Origin: Salinicola endophyticus
Lineage (GTDB): Bacteria > Pseudomonadota > Gammaproteobacteria > Pseudomonadales > Halomonadaceae
Assembly (NCBI RefSeq): GCF_003206575.1
Contig: NZ_PZJO01000004.1
Span: forward strand, 149,735 to 213,734
Reading direction: 5' to 3'
Length of the DNA: 64,000 nt
The translations under genes were made by a program, and so were the position numbers. The notes under the pieces are model-generated. The model did no database searches and had not been told where the DNA came from. It saw only the letters and a program-made list of their open reading frames with translations. Positions 18,152-27,298 of the stretch are shown here, in pieces (the stretch's first letter is position 1; every line of letters begins with the position of its first letter).

Positions 18152-19447
18152 ATGACCGCCTCTACCGGGCTCGCTGCCGACTGCCTGGCCGCCGCCTACC
18201 GGCAAGATGCCAACGCCACCCCGGCATCGGATACGCTGCTGATCAACGAGCAGTCCCGCCTGCGCGAGTCGCAGGGGCAGCGCATCGTCAAGTTCGGCTT
18301 CGGCCAGTCGCCGTTCCCGGTGTGCGGAGCGGCGGTGGAGGCGCTCTCCATCCACGCCGCCAGCAAGGCTTATCTACCGGTGCAGGGGTTGGCGGCGCTG
18401 CGTGAGCAGGTGGCAGCGTTCCACCGTGAGCTGGACGCCACCGAGTGGGTGGCGGAGCGGGTGCTGATCGGCCCCGGCAGCAAGCTGCTGCTGTTTGCCC
18501 TGATCAAGGCGCTGCCGGCGGCAGAGATCCTGATTCCGGCGCCGGCCTGGGTCTCCTATGCGCCCCAGGCACGCCTGGCGGGGCAGCCCGCGGTCAAGCT
18601 GGAAGCGAGCTTCGCCTCGCGCTGGCAGATCTCGCCGCAGCAGCTCGACGAACACTGCCGCGCCGGCGGTCCGCGCCTCCGGCTGTTGATTCTCAACGCG
18701 CCGGGCAATCCCACCGGGCTGTCGCCGGACGCCGACCATCAGGCGGCGCTGGCCGAGGTGGCGCGACGCCATGGCATCATCGTGCTGGCCGACGAGATCT
18801 ATGCGCCGCTGCATCACCAGGGCGCCCACCGGGCGTTCGCCCGCGACTATCCCGAGGCCACGGTGACCACCAGCGGTCTCTCCAAGTGGTGTGGTGCCGG
18901 TGGTTGGCGTCTCGGCGTGATGCAGGTACCGCCGGCGCTGGGCGAGGAGCTGATGGCGCGGCTACTGGGCATCGCCTCCGAAACCTGGTCGAGCGTGGCC
19001 AGCCCGGTACAGGAGGCGGCCTGCGTCGCCTACCGCCACACGCCGCAGCTCGCCGCTTATCTGCAGCGTCAGCGCGCCTGGCTTTCATTGATCGGGCAGT
19101 GGTGCAGCGCCGAGCTCAATGCGGCGGGCATTCGCACCCACGCTCCGGACGGCGGCTTCTATCTATTCCCCGACTTCGAGGCGCAGCGTGACAGGCTCGC
19201 GGCACGCGGCATTCATACCAGTGCCGAGCTCACTGCCCGCCTGCTCGAGGAGACCGGTGTGGCGCTGCTGCCGGGATCGGCCTTCGGCTGTGCGCCTGAG
19301 CAGTTGAGCGCCAGGCTGGCCTATGTCGACTTCGACGGCGAACAGCTGCTGGGGCAGGACCCGGCGCGACTCGAGGCGCCGCTGGAGGTGGCGGCCCTGG
19401 CGCGGGTCCGCGACGGTATCCACGCGCTCGTCGAGTGGCTATCCTGA
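18152..19447 (+). CDS. Class I/II PLP-dependent aminotransferase
   Basis: 431 residues of aspartate-aminotransferase fold. KAYLPVQGLAALREQVA, NAPGNPTGL, VLADEIYAPLHH and SGLSKWCGAGGWRLG (PLP Lys in SK-W) are all present, and the substrate-carboxylate Arg is likely near SARLAYVDFD. Cytoplasmic; substrate not predictable. Follows the RpiR-type regulator on the same strand and may form its operon. Confidence 0.88.
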   Translation: MTASTGLAADCLAAAYRQDANATPASDTLLINEQSRLRESQGQRIVKFGFGQSPFPVCGAAVEALSIHAASKAYLPVQGLAALREQVAAFHRELDATEWVAERVLIGPGSKLLLFALIKALPAAEILIPAPAWVSYAPQARLAGQPAVKLEASFASRWQISPQQLDEHCRAGGPRLRLLILNAPGNPTGLSPDADHQAALAEVARRHGIIVLADEIYAPLHHQGAHRAFARDYPEATVTTSGLSKWCGAGGWRLGVMQVPPALGEELMARLLGIASETWSSVASPVQEAACVAYRHTPQLAAYLQRQRAWLSLIGQWCSAELNAAGIRTHAPDGGFYLFPDFEAQRDRLAARGIHTSAELTARLLEETGVALLPGSAFGCAPEQLSARLAYVDFDGEQLLGQDPARLEAPLEVAALARVRDGIHALVEWLS

Positions 19448-19755
19448 GAGGGGTGGGCGCTGCCACCGGCATGACCGAGGCTGCTGGCTGATGAATTCAG
19501 CGTTTTCTCGGACTGCCGGAGAGGGTGTTTACAAATTCGGCGAGCGAAGGCAAGGCAAAATCGGTCGAAAAACGGACCGGGCTCGCGTACGCGGCCGATG
19601 TTAACGCCGTATTGCCGAGCGCAGATATCTTGTACACACCCTCGGAGGGCACGAGACACATTTCATTGCCGAGAGAAACACTTTCTACGGGAACTCTTGG
19701 CCATGTGAGGCATCCCACTTAGGCACATGCAGAAAATCGATATCTGGAGGATTGA
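19448..19755. other. Intergenic region with MITE-like copy
   Basis: Contains the family 1 element at 19521-19643 and the leader of the DUF4168 gene, whose ribosome binding site (GGAGG) lies 9 bp before its first ATG. Nothing else supported. Confidence 0.6.
19521..19643. mobile_element. MITE-like element, family 1, copy B (about 123 bp)
   Basis: Ends GAGGGTGTTTACAAA (left) and the complement of GAGGGTGTGTACAAG (right), so imperfect inverted termini. The left half reads closely like copy A at 9394 (CGAGCGAAGGCAAGGC and ATCGGTCGAAAAACGG); the centre has diverged. Non-coding and non-autonomous. Confidence 0.65.
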
Positions 19756-20136
19756 ATGCAACGGATCACTGCGTTTCTCGCGGCAGCCATGATGACCACC
19801 GGGCTGGCCAGCGCGCCGGTCATGGCTCAGGATACCGCCGACAGCGCCGCCAAGACCCAGGCGCCGGCGAAAAACTTCTCCGACGCGCAGCTGCAGCACT
19901 TCGCTGACGCCTCGCAGCAGATCGCCTCGATCTCGCAGGACTACACCGAGCAGCTGCAAAATGCCTCCGACGAGGGCGAACAGCAGAAGATTCGCCAGCA
20001 GGCCAACGACGAGATGGTCCAGGCCGTGAAGGACAACGAGATGAGCGTCGAGCAGTTCAACGCCATCGGTCAAGCCATTCAGCAGGATCCGCAGCTGATG
20101 CAACGCGTGCAGGGCATGGTGCAGAAGAAGCAGTAA
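19756..20136 (+). CDS. DUF4168 domain-containing exported protein
   Basis: 126 residues. Signal peptide about 1-24 (cleaved after VMA). The mature part is helical and Gln/Asp-rich, with NFSDAQLQHFADASQQI and MSVEQFNAIGQAIQQDPQL, the DUF4168 pattern. Small periplasmic protein of unknown function, common in halophilic Proteobacteria. Frame starts at the ATG at 19756. Terminator at 20159. Confidence 0.82.
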   Translation: MQRITAFLAAAMMTTGLASAPVMAQDTADSAAKTQAPAKNFSDAQLQHFADASQQIASISQDYTEQLQNASDEGEQQKIRQQANDEMVQAVKDNEMSVEQFNAIGQAIQQDPQLMQRVQGMVQKKQ

Positions 20137-20158
20137 GCGACTGCTGCCAGCGCCTTCA

Positions 20159-20198
20159 GCGCCCCGCCCCGGCTCGTCCGGGGCGGGGCGCTCTGTTT
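20159..20198 (+). terminator. Rho-independent terminator
   Basis: 12-bp GC stem (20159-20170 with 20180-20191), 9-base loop, then TCTGTTTT. It ends the DUF4168 transcript. Confidence 0.85.
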
Positions 20199-20327
20199 TG
20201 GGGCCTGATAGGTCTAGGCTGTTGCCAGCCAGGAGTGGCAGGGCACCAAGATAGTGCCGGGAGCGATGCTGGACGCCGAAGGGGGCCGAAGTCTGGCGGG
20301 CAACCTGCGTCAAGGAGGGCAGGGCAC

Positions 20328-20357
20328 AAAAAAACCGCCGATCGCAGGATCGGCGGT
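20328..20357 (-). terminator. Rho-independent terminator for PRC-barrel gene
   Basis: 10-bp stem (20334-20343 with 20348-20357), 4-base loop. The A run at 20328-20334 is a T run on the minus strand, so it terminates the leftward PRC-barrel transcript. Confidence 0.8.
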
Positions 20358-20405
20358 CTGGTTTTCGGCAACCCATGATGTCATTTCATGGGCTGCGGCG
20401 ACGGC

Positions 20406-20948
20406 TCAGTTGTTGCCGTCGATGGCGTTGCTGGCATCACGCAGCAGATTGGAGGTGGCCTCCTTGGTGCTCTGCCAGGCGCTGGAGGCGCCCTGTTTGG
20501 TCTGCTCCCAAGCCTGTGCGGCGTTGGTCTTGGCCTGCTGCCACCAATCGTTGGTGTACTCGGGCTGCTGCTTCAGGGCGCTCTTGTCGATATCCAGCAC
20601 CACGCGATACTCGATGTCGTCGAGGTTGTCGGCGTGGACCGTCTCGACGGTGAAGTCGCCTTTCTGGACCACGAACTCACGATCACCCATGTCGAGCACG
20701 CCGCCAGCTTCGATCACCAGCGCCTGAACGCCCATGTCTTCGCCCAGCAGGATGTCTTCGACATCGCCGATATCATCTTTGGGCGCGCTCTTCAGATAGA
20801 CGTCGGCGTCCATCAGCTCCCCGGCGGAGTAGAGTCCCTGCAGGTCCTGCTTGGCGGTATCCTGGGCCAGGGCGGCCTGGGACATGCCAGCGGAACCGGC
20901 GACCAGCGCGGCGGCACCCAGAGTCTGCTTCCATGACAGTTTTTGCAT
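20406..20948 (-). CDS. PRC-barrel domain-containing exported protein
   Basis: 180 residues from the ATG at 20948, preceded by AAGGAGAC at ideal distance. Signal peptide about 1-25. PRC-barrel-like segment (about 35-115): YSAGELMDADVYL, IGDVEDILLGEDMGVQALVIEAG. C-terminal tail is an amphipathic Trp/Gln-rich stretch (WWQQAKTNAAQAWEQTKQ). Periplasmic, function unknown; often stress-related in halophiles. Convergent with the DUF4168 gene with separate terminators. Confidence 0.82.
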   Translation of the reverse strand: MQKLSWKQTLGAAALVAGSAGMSQAALAQDTAKQDLQGLYSAGELMDADVYLKSAPKDDIGDVEDILLGEDMGVQALVIEAGGVLDMGDREFVVQKGDFTVETVHADNLDDIEYRVVLDIDKSALKQQPEYTNDWWQQAKTNAAQAWEQTKQGASSAWQSTKEATSNLLRDASNAIDGNN

Positions 20949-21081
20949 CTTCGTCTCCTTGCCTGAAGGCTCCATTGACGAACCAATATCCTTTGCAACC
21001 TGCGGTAATACTTTGAAAAACCGTCAGATTACGTGTCTGTAATATAGTCGTTGACTGGGGCTTTGCAAGGCGCCTGCGCGC

Positions 21082-21963
21082 TTAGCTCGGCAATAGGAAT
21101 GCCAGCTCCAGCGGCAGATAGACGAACGCCAGCAGCGTCGAGCAGAACACCAGACTGGCGACGTACTCCGGCTCGCGCCGGGCACGCTGGGCGAACAGAT
21201 AGTTGTAGACCGCCACCGGCATGCTCATCTGCAGGGCCAGGGCGCTGGCGGCGAGGGGCGGCAGGCCGAGCAGGGCGGCGACGCCGAAGGAGAGCCCCAG
21301 GGCGATGGGCACCCGGCAAAGGGTGAAGAGCAGACCCGAGGAGAGGCTGCGCGCCTGGATGCTGGCCAGCGACACCCCCAGGGTGATCAGCATCAGCGGA
21401 ATGGTCAGCCCGGAGAGCAGATGCACGGTGTTGCCGAGCCAGGCCGGCAACGGTGTGCCGCTTAACAGGAAGAGCAGGGAGAGGGCGATGCTGTAGAGCG
21501 TGGGGTTTTTCAGCAGAGCCTTCCACGGGTTGCCCCGCGACGCCATCATCATGCCGAAGGTGAACTGGATCAGGGCGTTGGCGACCCAGGCGGTCATGGC
21601 GAAGGTGAAACCGGCGTGGCCGAAGGCGTAGAGCGATACCGGCAGACCCATGTTGCCGGTATTGGGGTACATCATCGGTGACAGGATCACCCGCCACGAC
21701 TTGTTCAGCAGCCGCGCCACGCCCAGGCTGGCCAGCGCCAGGCCGGCGAGCACCAGCAAGGTCGCCAGCAGGGTCATGCCGAAGTCGCCCGGATCGACAT
21801 CGGCATTGGCGAGCGAGGCGAGCACCAGCGCCGGTGTGCCGACATTGAACACCAGCTTGGTCACGAACTCGGTGGGGTAGCTGTAGCCGAGCCGAATCCA
21901 GCCGAAGCCGATGCTCGCGCCGGCCAGCACCGGCGCCATCACGGCGAAGAGTTGAGCGAGCAT
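21082..21963 (-). CDS. AEC-family transporter (auxin efflux carrier fold)
   Basis: 293 residues with about ten hydrophobic segments. FVTKLVFNVGTPALVLASL and MYPNTGNMGLPVSLYAFG (the conserved N-x-G-N-M-G-L-P in the crossed helix) mark the AEC family. Inner-membrane exporter of an organic anion or amino acid; substrate unknown. Expressed alone, downstream of the quinone reductase on the same strand with a 123-bp gap. Confidence 0.88.
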   Translation of the reverse strand: MLAQLFAVMAPVLAGASIGFGWIRLGYSYPTEFVTKLVFNVGTPALVLASLANADVDPGDFGMTLLATLLVLAGLALASLGVARLLNKSWRVILSPMMYPNTGNMGLPVSLYAFGHAGFTFAMTAWVANALIQFTFGMMMASRGNPWKALLKNPTLYSIALSLLFLLSGTPLPAWLGNTVHLLSGLTIPLMLITLGVSLASIQARSLSSGLLFTLCRVPIALGLSFGVAALLGLPPLAASALALQMSMPVAVYNYLFAQRARREPEYVASLVFCSTLLAFVYLPLELAFLLPS

Positions 21964-22086
21964 GCGGGTGTTTCCCCATCAGCGGTGACAGTGCGAGCCA
22001 GGTGGAGCCGATCACGCTCCAGGCGCGCCATTGTCGTCAATCCCGCGGCGGCGTCAATTCGCGGCGTCTGGCCGGCGCGGCGGCGG

Positions 22087-23112
22087 TCACTTCTTCGTCA
22101 CCTCGAGCACGATGCGCCCATGGTGGTTGGCGCAGGTCTCCAGATAGCGGTGCGCTTCGATCACCTCGCTGAAGTCGAAGCAGTGATCGATCTGCGGGCG
22201 CAGCTCGCCGCTGAGGGTCATGCGCTCGACGTCGGCAATCGCGCGCGCCAGCGCCGGACGATTCTGGGGGATATCCAGCTCCGGCTTGCCGCTGAAGTTG
22301 GAGAGGCTGTGAACATGGAACTGGATGTTCTTGCGAAAGGCCGCCTGTGCCGGGAACGAGGTCTCGTTGCCGCCGAGCAGGCCATAGAGGATCAGCCGCC
22401 CGCGCGGCGCCATGACCTCGCCCAGCAGGTTGAACTGGGGACCGCCGAGGGCATCCAGCGCGACATCGACGCCCTGGCCGTCGGTGAGCTTGGTCACTTT
22501 CTTGACCAGATCCTGGGTCTCGGTATGTATCACCGCGTCGGCACCCAGGGTCTTCAAATAGTCGATGGCGCCTTCGTGGGGTGTCGCTGCGATCACCCGG
22601 GCGCCCAGAGCGTGGGCCACCTGCACCGCGTAGGGGCCGCCGATATGGCAGGCGCCGGTGATCAGTACGGTCTCGCCGGGCTGCAGCGCGGCGATCTCGC
22701 AAAAGCCGAGCCAACTGACCAGCGACGGCAGATAGTGCACGCTCGCCTCGATTGCCGAGAGCTGGGGCGGATAGGCGATCAGCGCCTCCACCGGGAGCAC
22801 CGTGTGCTCGGCGTAGGTGGCGTAGCGGTTGGGGTCGAAGGCGGGGATCGAGGCGACCCGGTCGCCGGGGCGGAACGCCTCGACGCCGGGCCCGACGGCG
22901 ACCACCCGCCCGGCCATCTCGCTGCCCAGGCCCGCGGGCAGGGTGGCCCGGGTCGGCCCCATGTTGCGCCGCCACAGTACATCGTGCCAATTGACCCCGA
23001 TGGCCTCGGTGGCGATCGCGACTTCCCCGGCAGCGGGTTCCTGCGCTGGGGACTCGATGATGTCGAGGACTTCGGCACCGCCGAATCGTTGAAATTGTAT
23101 CGTGCGTGACAT
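22087..23112 (-). CDS. Quinone-oxidoreductase-type MDR dehydrogenase
   Basis: 341 residues of the medium-chain dehydrogenase superfamily: GroES-like half with EAIGVNWHDVLWRRNMGP and LGSEMAGRVVAVGPGV, then the Rossmann half with VLITGACHIGGPYAVQVA and GVDVALDALGG. The catalytic-zinc Cys of alcohol dehydrogenases is absent (NWHDV in its place), so a zinc-independent NADPH:quinone reductase is more likely. Divergent from the LysR gene at 23402, which probably regulates it. Confidence 0.87.
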   Translation of the reverse strand: MSRTIQFQRFGGAEVLDIIESPAQEPAAGEVAIATEAIGVNWHDVLWRRNMGPTRATLPAGLGSEMAGRVVAVGPGVEAFRPGDRVASIPAFDPNRYATYAEHTVLPVEALIAYPPQLSAIEASVHYLPSLVSWLGFCEIAALQPGETVLITGACHIGGPYAVQVAHALGARVIAATPHEGAIDYLKTLGADAVIHTETQDLVKKVTKLTDGQGVDVALDALGGPQFNLLGEVMAPRGRLILYGLLGGNETSFPAQAAFRKNIQFHVHSLSNFSGKPELDIPQNRPALARAIADVERMTLSGELRPQIDHCFDFSEVIEAHRYLETCANHHGRIVLEVTKK

Positions 23113-23324
23113 GGCACACCTCGGACGTTCCGAATCTGTTATCCGACTCTATCGATGATGATCGCGACACACTATGCTCGATCATCGATACTGGCTATAA
23201 CGCGTATCGATAACCGCGATGGGACGCCGGTCGCCGCTGCCGGTACCCTCGGCTCGGCGGCCGGGTTCGGCGTGGAGTGCGCGACCGACCCGCCTGCGTG
23301 CGGTGAGGCACGCCAGGGGCAGGC

Positions 23325-23388
23325 GACGGTGTGGTAGAGCGGCGGTGTAGTAGGGCGGCGGTGTAGTAGGGCGATTTTGTGGTAAGGC
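23325..23388. repeat. 16-bp tandem repeat, 4 units, against LysR RBS
   Basis: Unit GGCGGTGTAGTAGGGC is present twice perfectly (23341, 23357), with a diverged copy on each side (23325, 23373). The array ends 13 bp before the ATG of the LysR gene, so it forms that gene's leader. Confidence 0.8.
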
Positions 23389-23401
23389 GAGGGAGTGGGT
23401 G

Positions 23402-24313
23402 ATGAATCGAAGCGACCTGCGTGGCGTCGACTTCAAACTGCTGGTGGTCTTCGAGACGCTGATGCAGGAGCGCAGCGTCTCCCGGGCGGCGGAGCGGCTG
23501 TTCCTGGGGCAGCCGGCGACCAGCGCCGCCCTTGGACGGCTGCGCGACGTGTTCGGCGATCCGCTGCTGGTGCGCACCGGGCGCCAGATGGTGCCCACGG
23601 CGCGGGCGCTGGAGATCTACGATCAGCTGCAGCCGGCGCTGGATGCGATCTCCAGCGTGCTCAGCCGCACCAGCAGCTTCGACCCCAGTACCAGCGAGGC
23701 GGTGTTCCGCGTCGGCTTCAGCGACGATATCGAGTTCGCCCTGCTGCCGGCGCTGCTCAAGCGCCTGCGTACCGAGGCGCCGGGCATCGTGCTGGTGGTG
23801 CGCCGGGCCGACTTCCACCTCATGCCGCAGCTGCTCAACACCGGCGAGATCACCGTCGCCGCCGGCTACGCCCGCGACCTGCCCGCCAACGCCAAGCAGA
23901 AGACCCTGCGCCACTCACGGGCCAAGGTGCTGCGTGCCGACGGCCGCCCCGGCGCGCTGACCCTGGACGACTACTGCGAACGTCCCCATGTGCTGGTGTC
24001 GTTCGACGGCGACCTGCACGGCTACGTCGATGACCTGCTCGCCGCCAACGGGCGCCGGCGTCGGATCGTGCTCGCCGTACCGCAGTTCAACAGCCTCGCC
24101 TCGCTGCTGCAGGAGACCGACATGCTGGCCACGGTACCGGATTACGCCGCCGACGTGCTCGCCGCCCAGGGCGGGTTGCGGGTCGACGAGCTGCCGCTGG
24201 AACGCCAGCCCTCGGCGCTGAGCATGGTGTGGCAGAGCGTCTACGACAACGATCCCGCCGAGCGCTGGCTGCGTTCGCGGATTCAGATGATGTTCGCCGA
24301 CGACGAGGCGTGA
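23402..24313 (+). CDS. LysR-type transcriptional regulator
   Basis: 303 residues. DNA-binding domain: LRGVDFKLLVVFETLMQERSVSRAAERLF, GQPATSAALGRLRDVFGDPLLVRTG, the NodD/PcpR-like subgroup. Effector domain from about 90. A GTG lies one codon upstream of the chosen ATG. The leader consists of a 16-bp tandem repeat. Divergent from the quinone reductase at 22087, its likely target. Confidence 0.88.
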   Translation: MNRSDLRGVDFKLLVVFETLMQERSVSRAAERLFLGQPATSAALGRLRDVFGDPLLVRTGRQMVPTARALEIYDQLQPALDAISSVLSRTSSFDPSTSEAVFRVGFSDDIEFALLPALLKRLRTEAPGIVLVVRRADFHLMPQLLNTGEITVAAGYARDLPANAKQKTLRHSRAKVLRADGRPGALTLDDYCERPHVLVSFDGDLHGYVDDLLAANGRRRRIVLAVPQFNSLASLLQETDMLATVPDYAADVLAAQGGLRVDELPLERQPSALSMVWQSVYDNDPAERWLRSRIQMMFADDEA

Positions 24314-24464
24314 CGCGGAGCGCGGCTTGACTTCGTGAGTGAAGATCAGAATCATTCGCGCTTGCGCCGGGTGCGCCCGCCGCTCCGACTCCGCCCTCAC
24401 GCCGCCGCCGCCGCATGCCGGCTGATCCGCTGGCGGAGCCATTTCCGCCACCGACAGGATCGGC

Positions 24465-26147
24465 ATGGAACTACTGCGCGTCGTCTTTCGTCACTACCGC
24501 TGGCCGTTCGTCGGTGTGATGCTCCTCAGCCTTCTCAGCGCGGTGCTGGGGATCGGCGTGATCGCCTTCATCAACCATGCGCTGATCGCCACCGAGGGGA
24601 GTGTCGGCGACAGCCGCGTGCTGACCACCCTGGTGCCGTTCATCGGCCTGGTGGCGCTGCTGCTGGCGGTGACCCTGGGCTCGCAGCTGGCGCTCACCAC
24701 GCTGGGCCATCACTTCGTCTACCGCCTGCGCGAGCGGCTGATCAAACGCATCCTCGACACCGACATCGAACGCCTGGAGCAGCTCGGCAGCGCCCATCTG
24801 CTGGCCAGCCTGTCGAGCGATATCCGCAATGTCACCATCGCCTTCGTGCGGCTGCCGGAGCTGGTCCAGGGGGTGATCATCACCCTGGCCTCGGTGGCCT
24901 ATCTGCTGTGGCTGTCGCCGCCGCTGCTGATGGTCACCGCGGTGTGGATCGCCTTCACCATGCTGGTGGGGTGGTGGCTGGTATCGCGGGTCTATCACCA
25001 TATTCATATCACCCGCACCACCGACGATCGCCTCTATCGCGACTACGAGACGGTGATCCACGGCCGCAAGGAGCTCTCGCTCAACCGGGACCGCGCGCGG
25101 CATCTGCTGGAGGAGGTGTATGACGCCCATGCCCGCACCTACCGTGACCACATCATCCGCGCCGACACCTTCCATCTGAGTGCCGGCAACTGGACCAATA
25201 TCATGATGCTCGGTGCCATCGGCGTGGTGTTCTTCCTCGCCAACGGCCTGGGCTGGTCCAATACCGCGGTCGCTGCCACCTTCTCGCTGACGCTGCTGTT
25301 CCTGCGCTCGCCGCTGATCCAGGCGGTGGGGGCAACGCCGACCCTGATCACCGCCCAGGTCTCGTTCGACAAGCTGCGCGAGCTGGAGCTGGCGCCTTAT
25401 CGCGCCTCCTTCGACCTGGTCGAGGATCACGGCGAGTGGCAGACGCTGTCACTGCGCGGGGTCACCTATCGCTACCCCGGGCGCGCGGGGCGCGAGGGCT
25501 TTGCGGTGGGGCCGCTCGATCTCGCGCTCACCCGTGGCGAGCAGGTCTATCTGATCGGCGGCAACGGCAGCGGCAAGTCGACCCTGGCCAAGCTGCTGAC
25601 CGGGCTCTACCGGCCGCACTCCGGCGAGATCCAGGTCGACGGCGTGGCGGTCACCGAGGCCGAGTGGCCGCGCTATCGTCAGCGCTTCGCCGCGGTCTAT
25701 ACCGACTTCCATCAGTTCGATCGGCTGATGGGGCCGCGCGGCGGTGCGGCCGATCCGGCGCTGCTCGACAACTGGCTGGAGACGCTGCAGCTGGCGCGCA
25801 AGCTCGAGCTGGACGCCGGCCAGGTGCTGGATACCGAGCTCTCCCAGGGGCAGCGCAAGCGTCTGGCACTGCTGATGGCGCTGGTCGAGCAGCGCCAGAT
25901 CTTGCTGCTCGACGAGTGGGCGGCGGACCAGGACCCCCAGTTCCGCCGGGTCTTCTACCGCGAGCTGATGCCGCGCTTCCGCGAACTCGGCATCACCGTG
26001 TTCGCCATCAGCCATGACGACCACTACTTCGCCCACGCTGACCGCCTGCTGGAGATGCGCGACGGCCAGCTGTTCGAACTCACCGGCGAGGCGCGCGACC
26101 TCGCCAGCCGCGATGCGGTGGCGCGGATCGATACCGCCTCTCCTTGA
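24465..26147 (+). CDS. Cyclic-peptide/siderophore-type ABC exporter (PvdE/YojI-like)
   Basis: 560 residues fusing a six-helix membrane domain (about 1-320) to an ATPase. Walker [11 protein letters not shown], signature [12 protein letters not shown], Walker [14 protein letters not shown]. The WAADQDP after Walker B and the QGQ signature are typical of the PvdE/SyrD/YojI group, which export peptide siderophores or microcins. No peptide gene or NRPS is next to it, so cargo is unknown. The ATG follows AGGA by 7 bp. Confidence 0.88.
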   Translation: MELLRVVFRHYRWPFVGVMLLSLLSAVLGIGVIAFINHALIATEGSVGDSRVLTTLVPFIGLVALLLAVTLGSQLALTTLGHHFVYRLRERLIKRILDTDIERLEQLGSAHLLASLSSDIRNVTIAFVRLPELVQGVIITLASVAYLLWLSPPLLMVTAVWIAFTMLVGWWLVSRVYHHIHITRTTDDRLYRDYETVIHGRKELSLNRDRARHLLEEVYDAHARTYRDHIIRADTFHLSAGNWTNIMMLGAIGVVFFLANGLGWSNTAVAATFSLTLLFLRSPLIQAVGATPTLITAQVSFDKLRELELAPYRASFDLVEDHGEWQTLSLRGVTYRYPGRAGREGFAVGPLDLALTRGEQVYLIGGNGSGKSTLAKLLTGLYRPHSGEIQVDGVAVTEAEWPRYRQRFAAVYTDFHQFDRLMGPRGGAADPALLDNWLETLQLARKLELDAGQVLDTELSQGQRKRLALLMALVEQRQILLLDEWAADQDPQFRRVFYRELMPRFRELGITVFAISHDDHYFAHADRLLEMRDGQLFELTGEARDLASRDAVARIDTASP

Positions 26148-26172
26148 GCGCACCCTGTGCGTGCAACGCCCC

Positions 26173-26317
26173 GGGAAGCGCTGAATAAATTGCCGAACGA
26201 GATGAAGGGCAAGGCGCACGGAACGCAGAAGGCGAGACATAACAGGGGGTTAGGCGAGTCTTCGAGTACCGCGCAACGTAGTCATTCGCTCGTGCAGGCA
26301 TTTATGCAGTGGTTCCC
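26173..26317. mobile_element. MITE-like element, family 2 (145 bp)
   Basis: Imperfect 18-bp terminal inverted repeats (15 of 18 pairs): GGGAAGCGCTGAATAAAT at 26173-26190 and the partner at 26300-26317. The core GATGAAGGGCAAGGCGCACG shows no coding. Its right end reaches the last base of the TAG stop (26317-26319) of the following gene. Confidence 0.6.
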
Positions 26318-27291
26318 TAGCGGCGTGCTGGCGGCAGCGTCTTGCCCTTGCGCTCGCCGACGCTCGCCTCCTGTGCCAGGCGCCGCCCACCGTGGCGGGC
26401 GCGGGCCTCGAGTTCGGGGATCAGGTCGCCTTCGCTGAGATGACGCCAGAAGCGTTGCGGCATGTGCTGGGTCATGACCCGATGATTGAGCCGCGCCGGA
26501 TTGAAGGTGCTGACGAAGTAGGTGCGCCAGAGCGCGTGCTCGCTATCCTCGCCGGCGGTCTGGGCCGCCCGGGCCCTGGCCGCCCAGGCTGGCGGGCAGG
26601 GTGTGCGGTAATCCAGCTGTTCGCCGTTCCAGGCCACGCCGCCCCGCGGGGTGGCGATCAGGAAGGGGTTGCTGCCCAGGCGGTCGGCGAAGTGCTCGGC
26701 ACCCAGCTCGAGCACATCGTGGGCCGGCTCGAACCAGGCGATGAAACTGGCTTTCGACTCTTCCACGCTCTGGTAATCCTCCCTGGCATGGAACTCTTCC
26801 CCGCCAGAGGCTCTCTTCGCGCCCCGCGCATCCGCCTCGTCTCCATCCGTGTCGTCGCGATAAAAGCGCAGGAAGGCGTGCATATGGTGCGCCTCGCGCT
26901 TGACCGCATGGTGGCGCTGGTGCAGCACGCGGCCATCGACGTCGGCGGCGTGGATGGCCGCGCGCTCGCCCTGATGCAGGCGCCACATCACCCGGTAGAG
27001 CAGCGCCCAGCGGCCCTGTTCGCCCTCACCGCAACGATAGCGGGAGGCGCGTTCGAGCAGGGCCAGGTCCTCACGGGCGATGCGCACCGGGGGCGGCGGC
27101 ACGCTCGGCTCGGGCAGCCTGATAGCGCCGGCCTCGGCGCTGGCGAAGAGATCCTCCTGGACCTCGCGGGCATCCTCCCATATCACCGCCGCCGGCGGCA
27201 CGCCGGCCTGCAGCAGGCGCCGGGCGGCGTCGCGCCACTGGCCGAAGTCCGCGGCGGGCACGACCCAGGGCGTGGACGAGGCAAGCGTCAT
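26317..27291 (-). CDS. TIGR03915-type partner of radical SAM DNA-repair protein
   Basis: 324 residues. HAREDYQSVEESKASFIAWFEPAHDVLELGAEHFADRLGSNPFLIATPRGG and LWRTYFVSTFNPARLNHRVMTQHMP are the diagnostic blocks of TIGR03915 (DUF4130), which almost always accompanies the TIGR03916 radical SAM protein, here 7 bp upstream. The two are predicted to act together in DNA modification or repair; the C-terminal half resembles uracil-DNA-glycosylase-associated proteins only loosely. Stop codon lies within the family 2 repeat edge. Likely SOS-controlled through the LexA box at 28646. Confidence 0.85.
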   Translation of the reverse strand: MTLASSTPWVVPAADFGQWRDAARRLLQAGVPPAAVIWEDAREVQEDLFASAEAGAIRLPEPSVPPPPVRIAREDLALLERASRYRCGEGEQGRWALLYRVMWRLHQGERAAIHAADVDGRVLHQRHHAVKREAHHMHAFLRFYRDDTDGDEADARGAKRASGGEEFHAREDYQSVEESKASFIAWFEPAHDVLELGAEHFADRLGSNPFLIATPRGGVAWNGEQLDYRTPCPPAWAARARAAQTAGEDSEHALWRTYFVSTFNPARLNHRVMTQHMPQRFWRHLSEGDLIPELEARARHGGRRLAQEASVGERKGKTLPPARR

Positions 27292-27298
27292 CGCGGGC

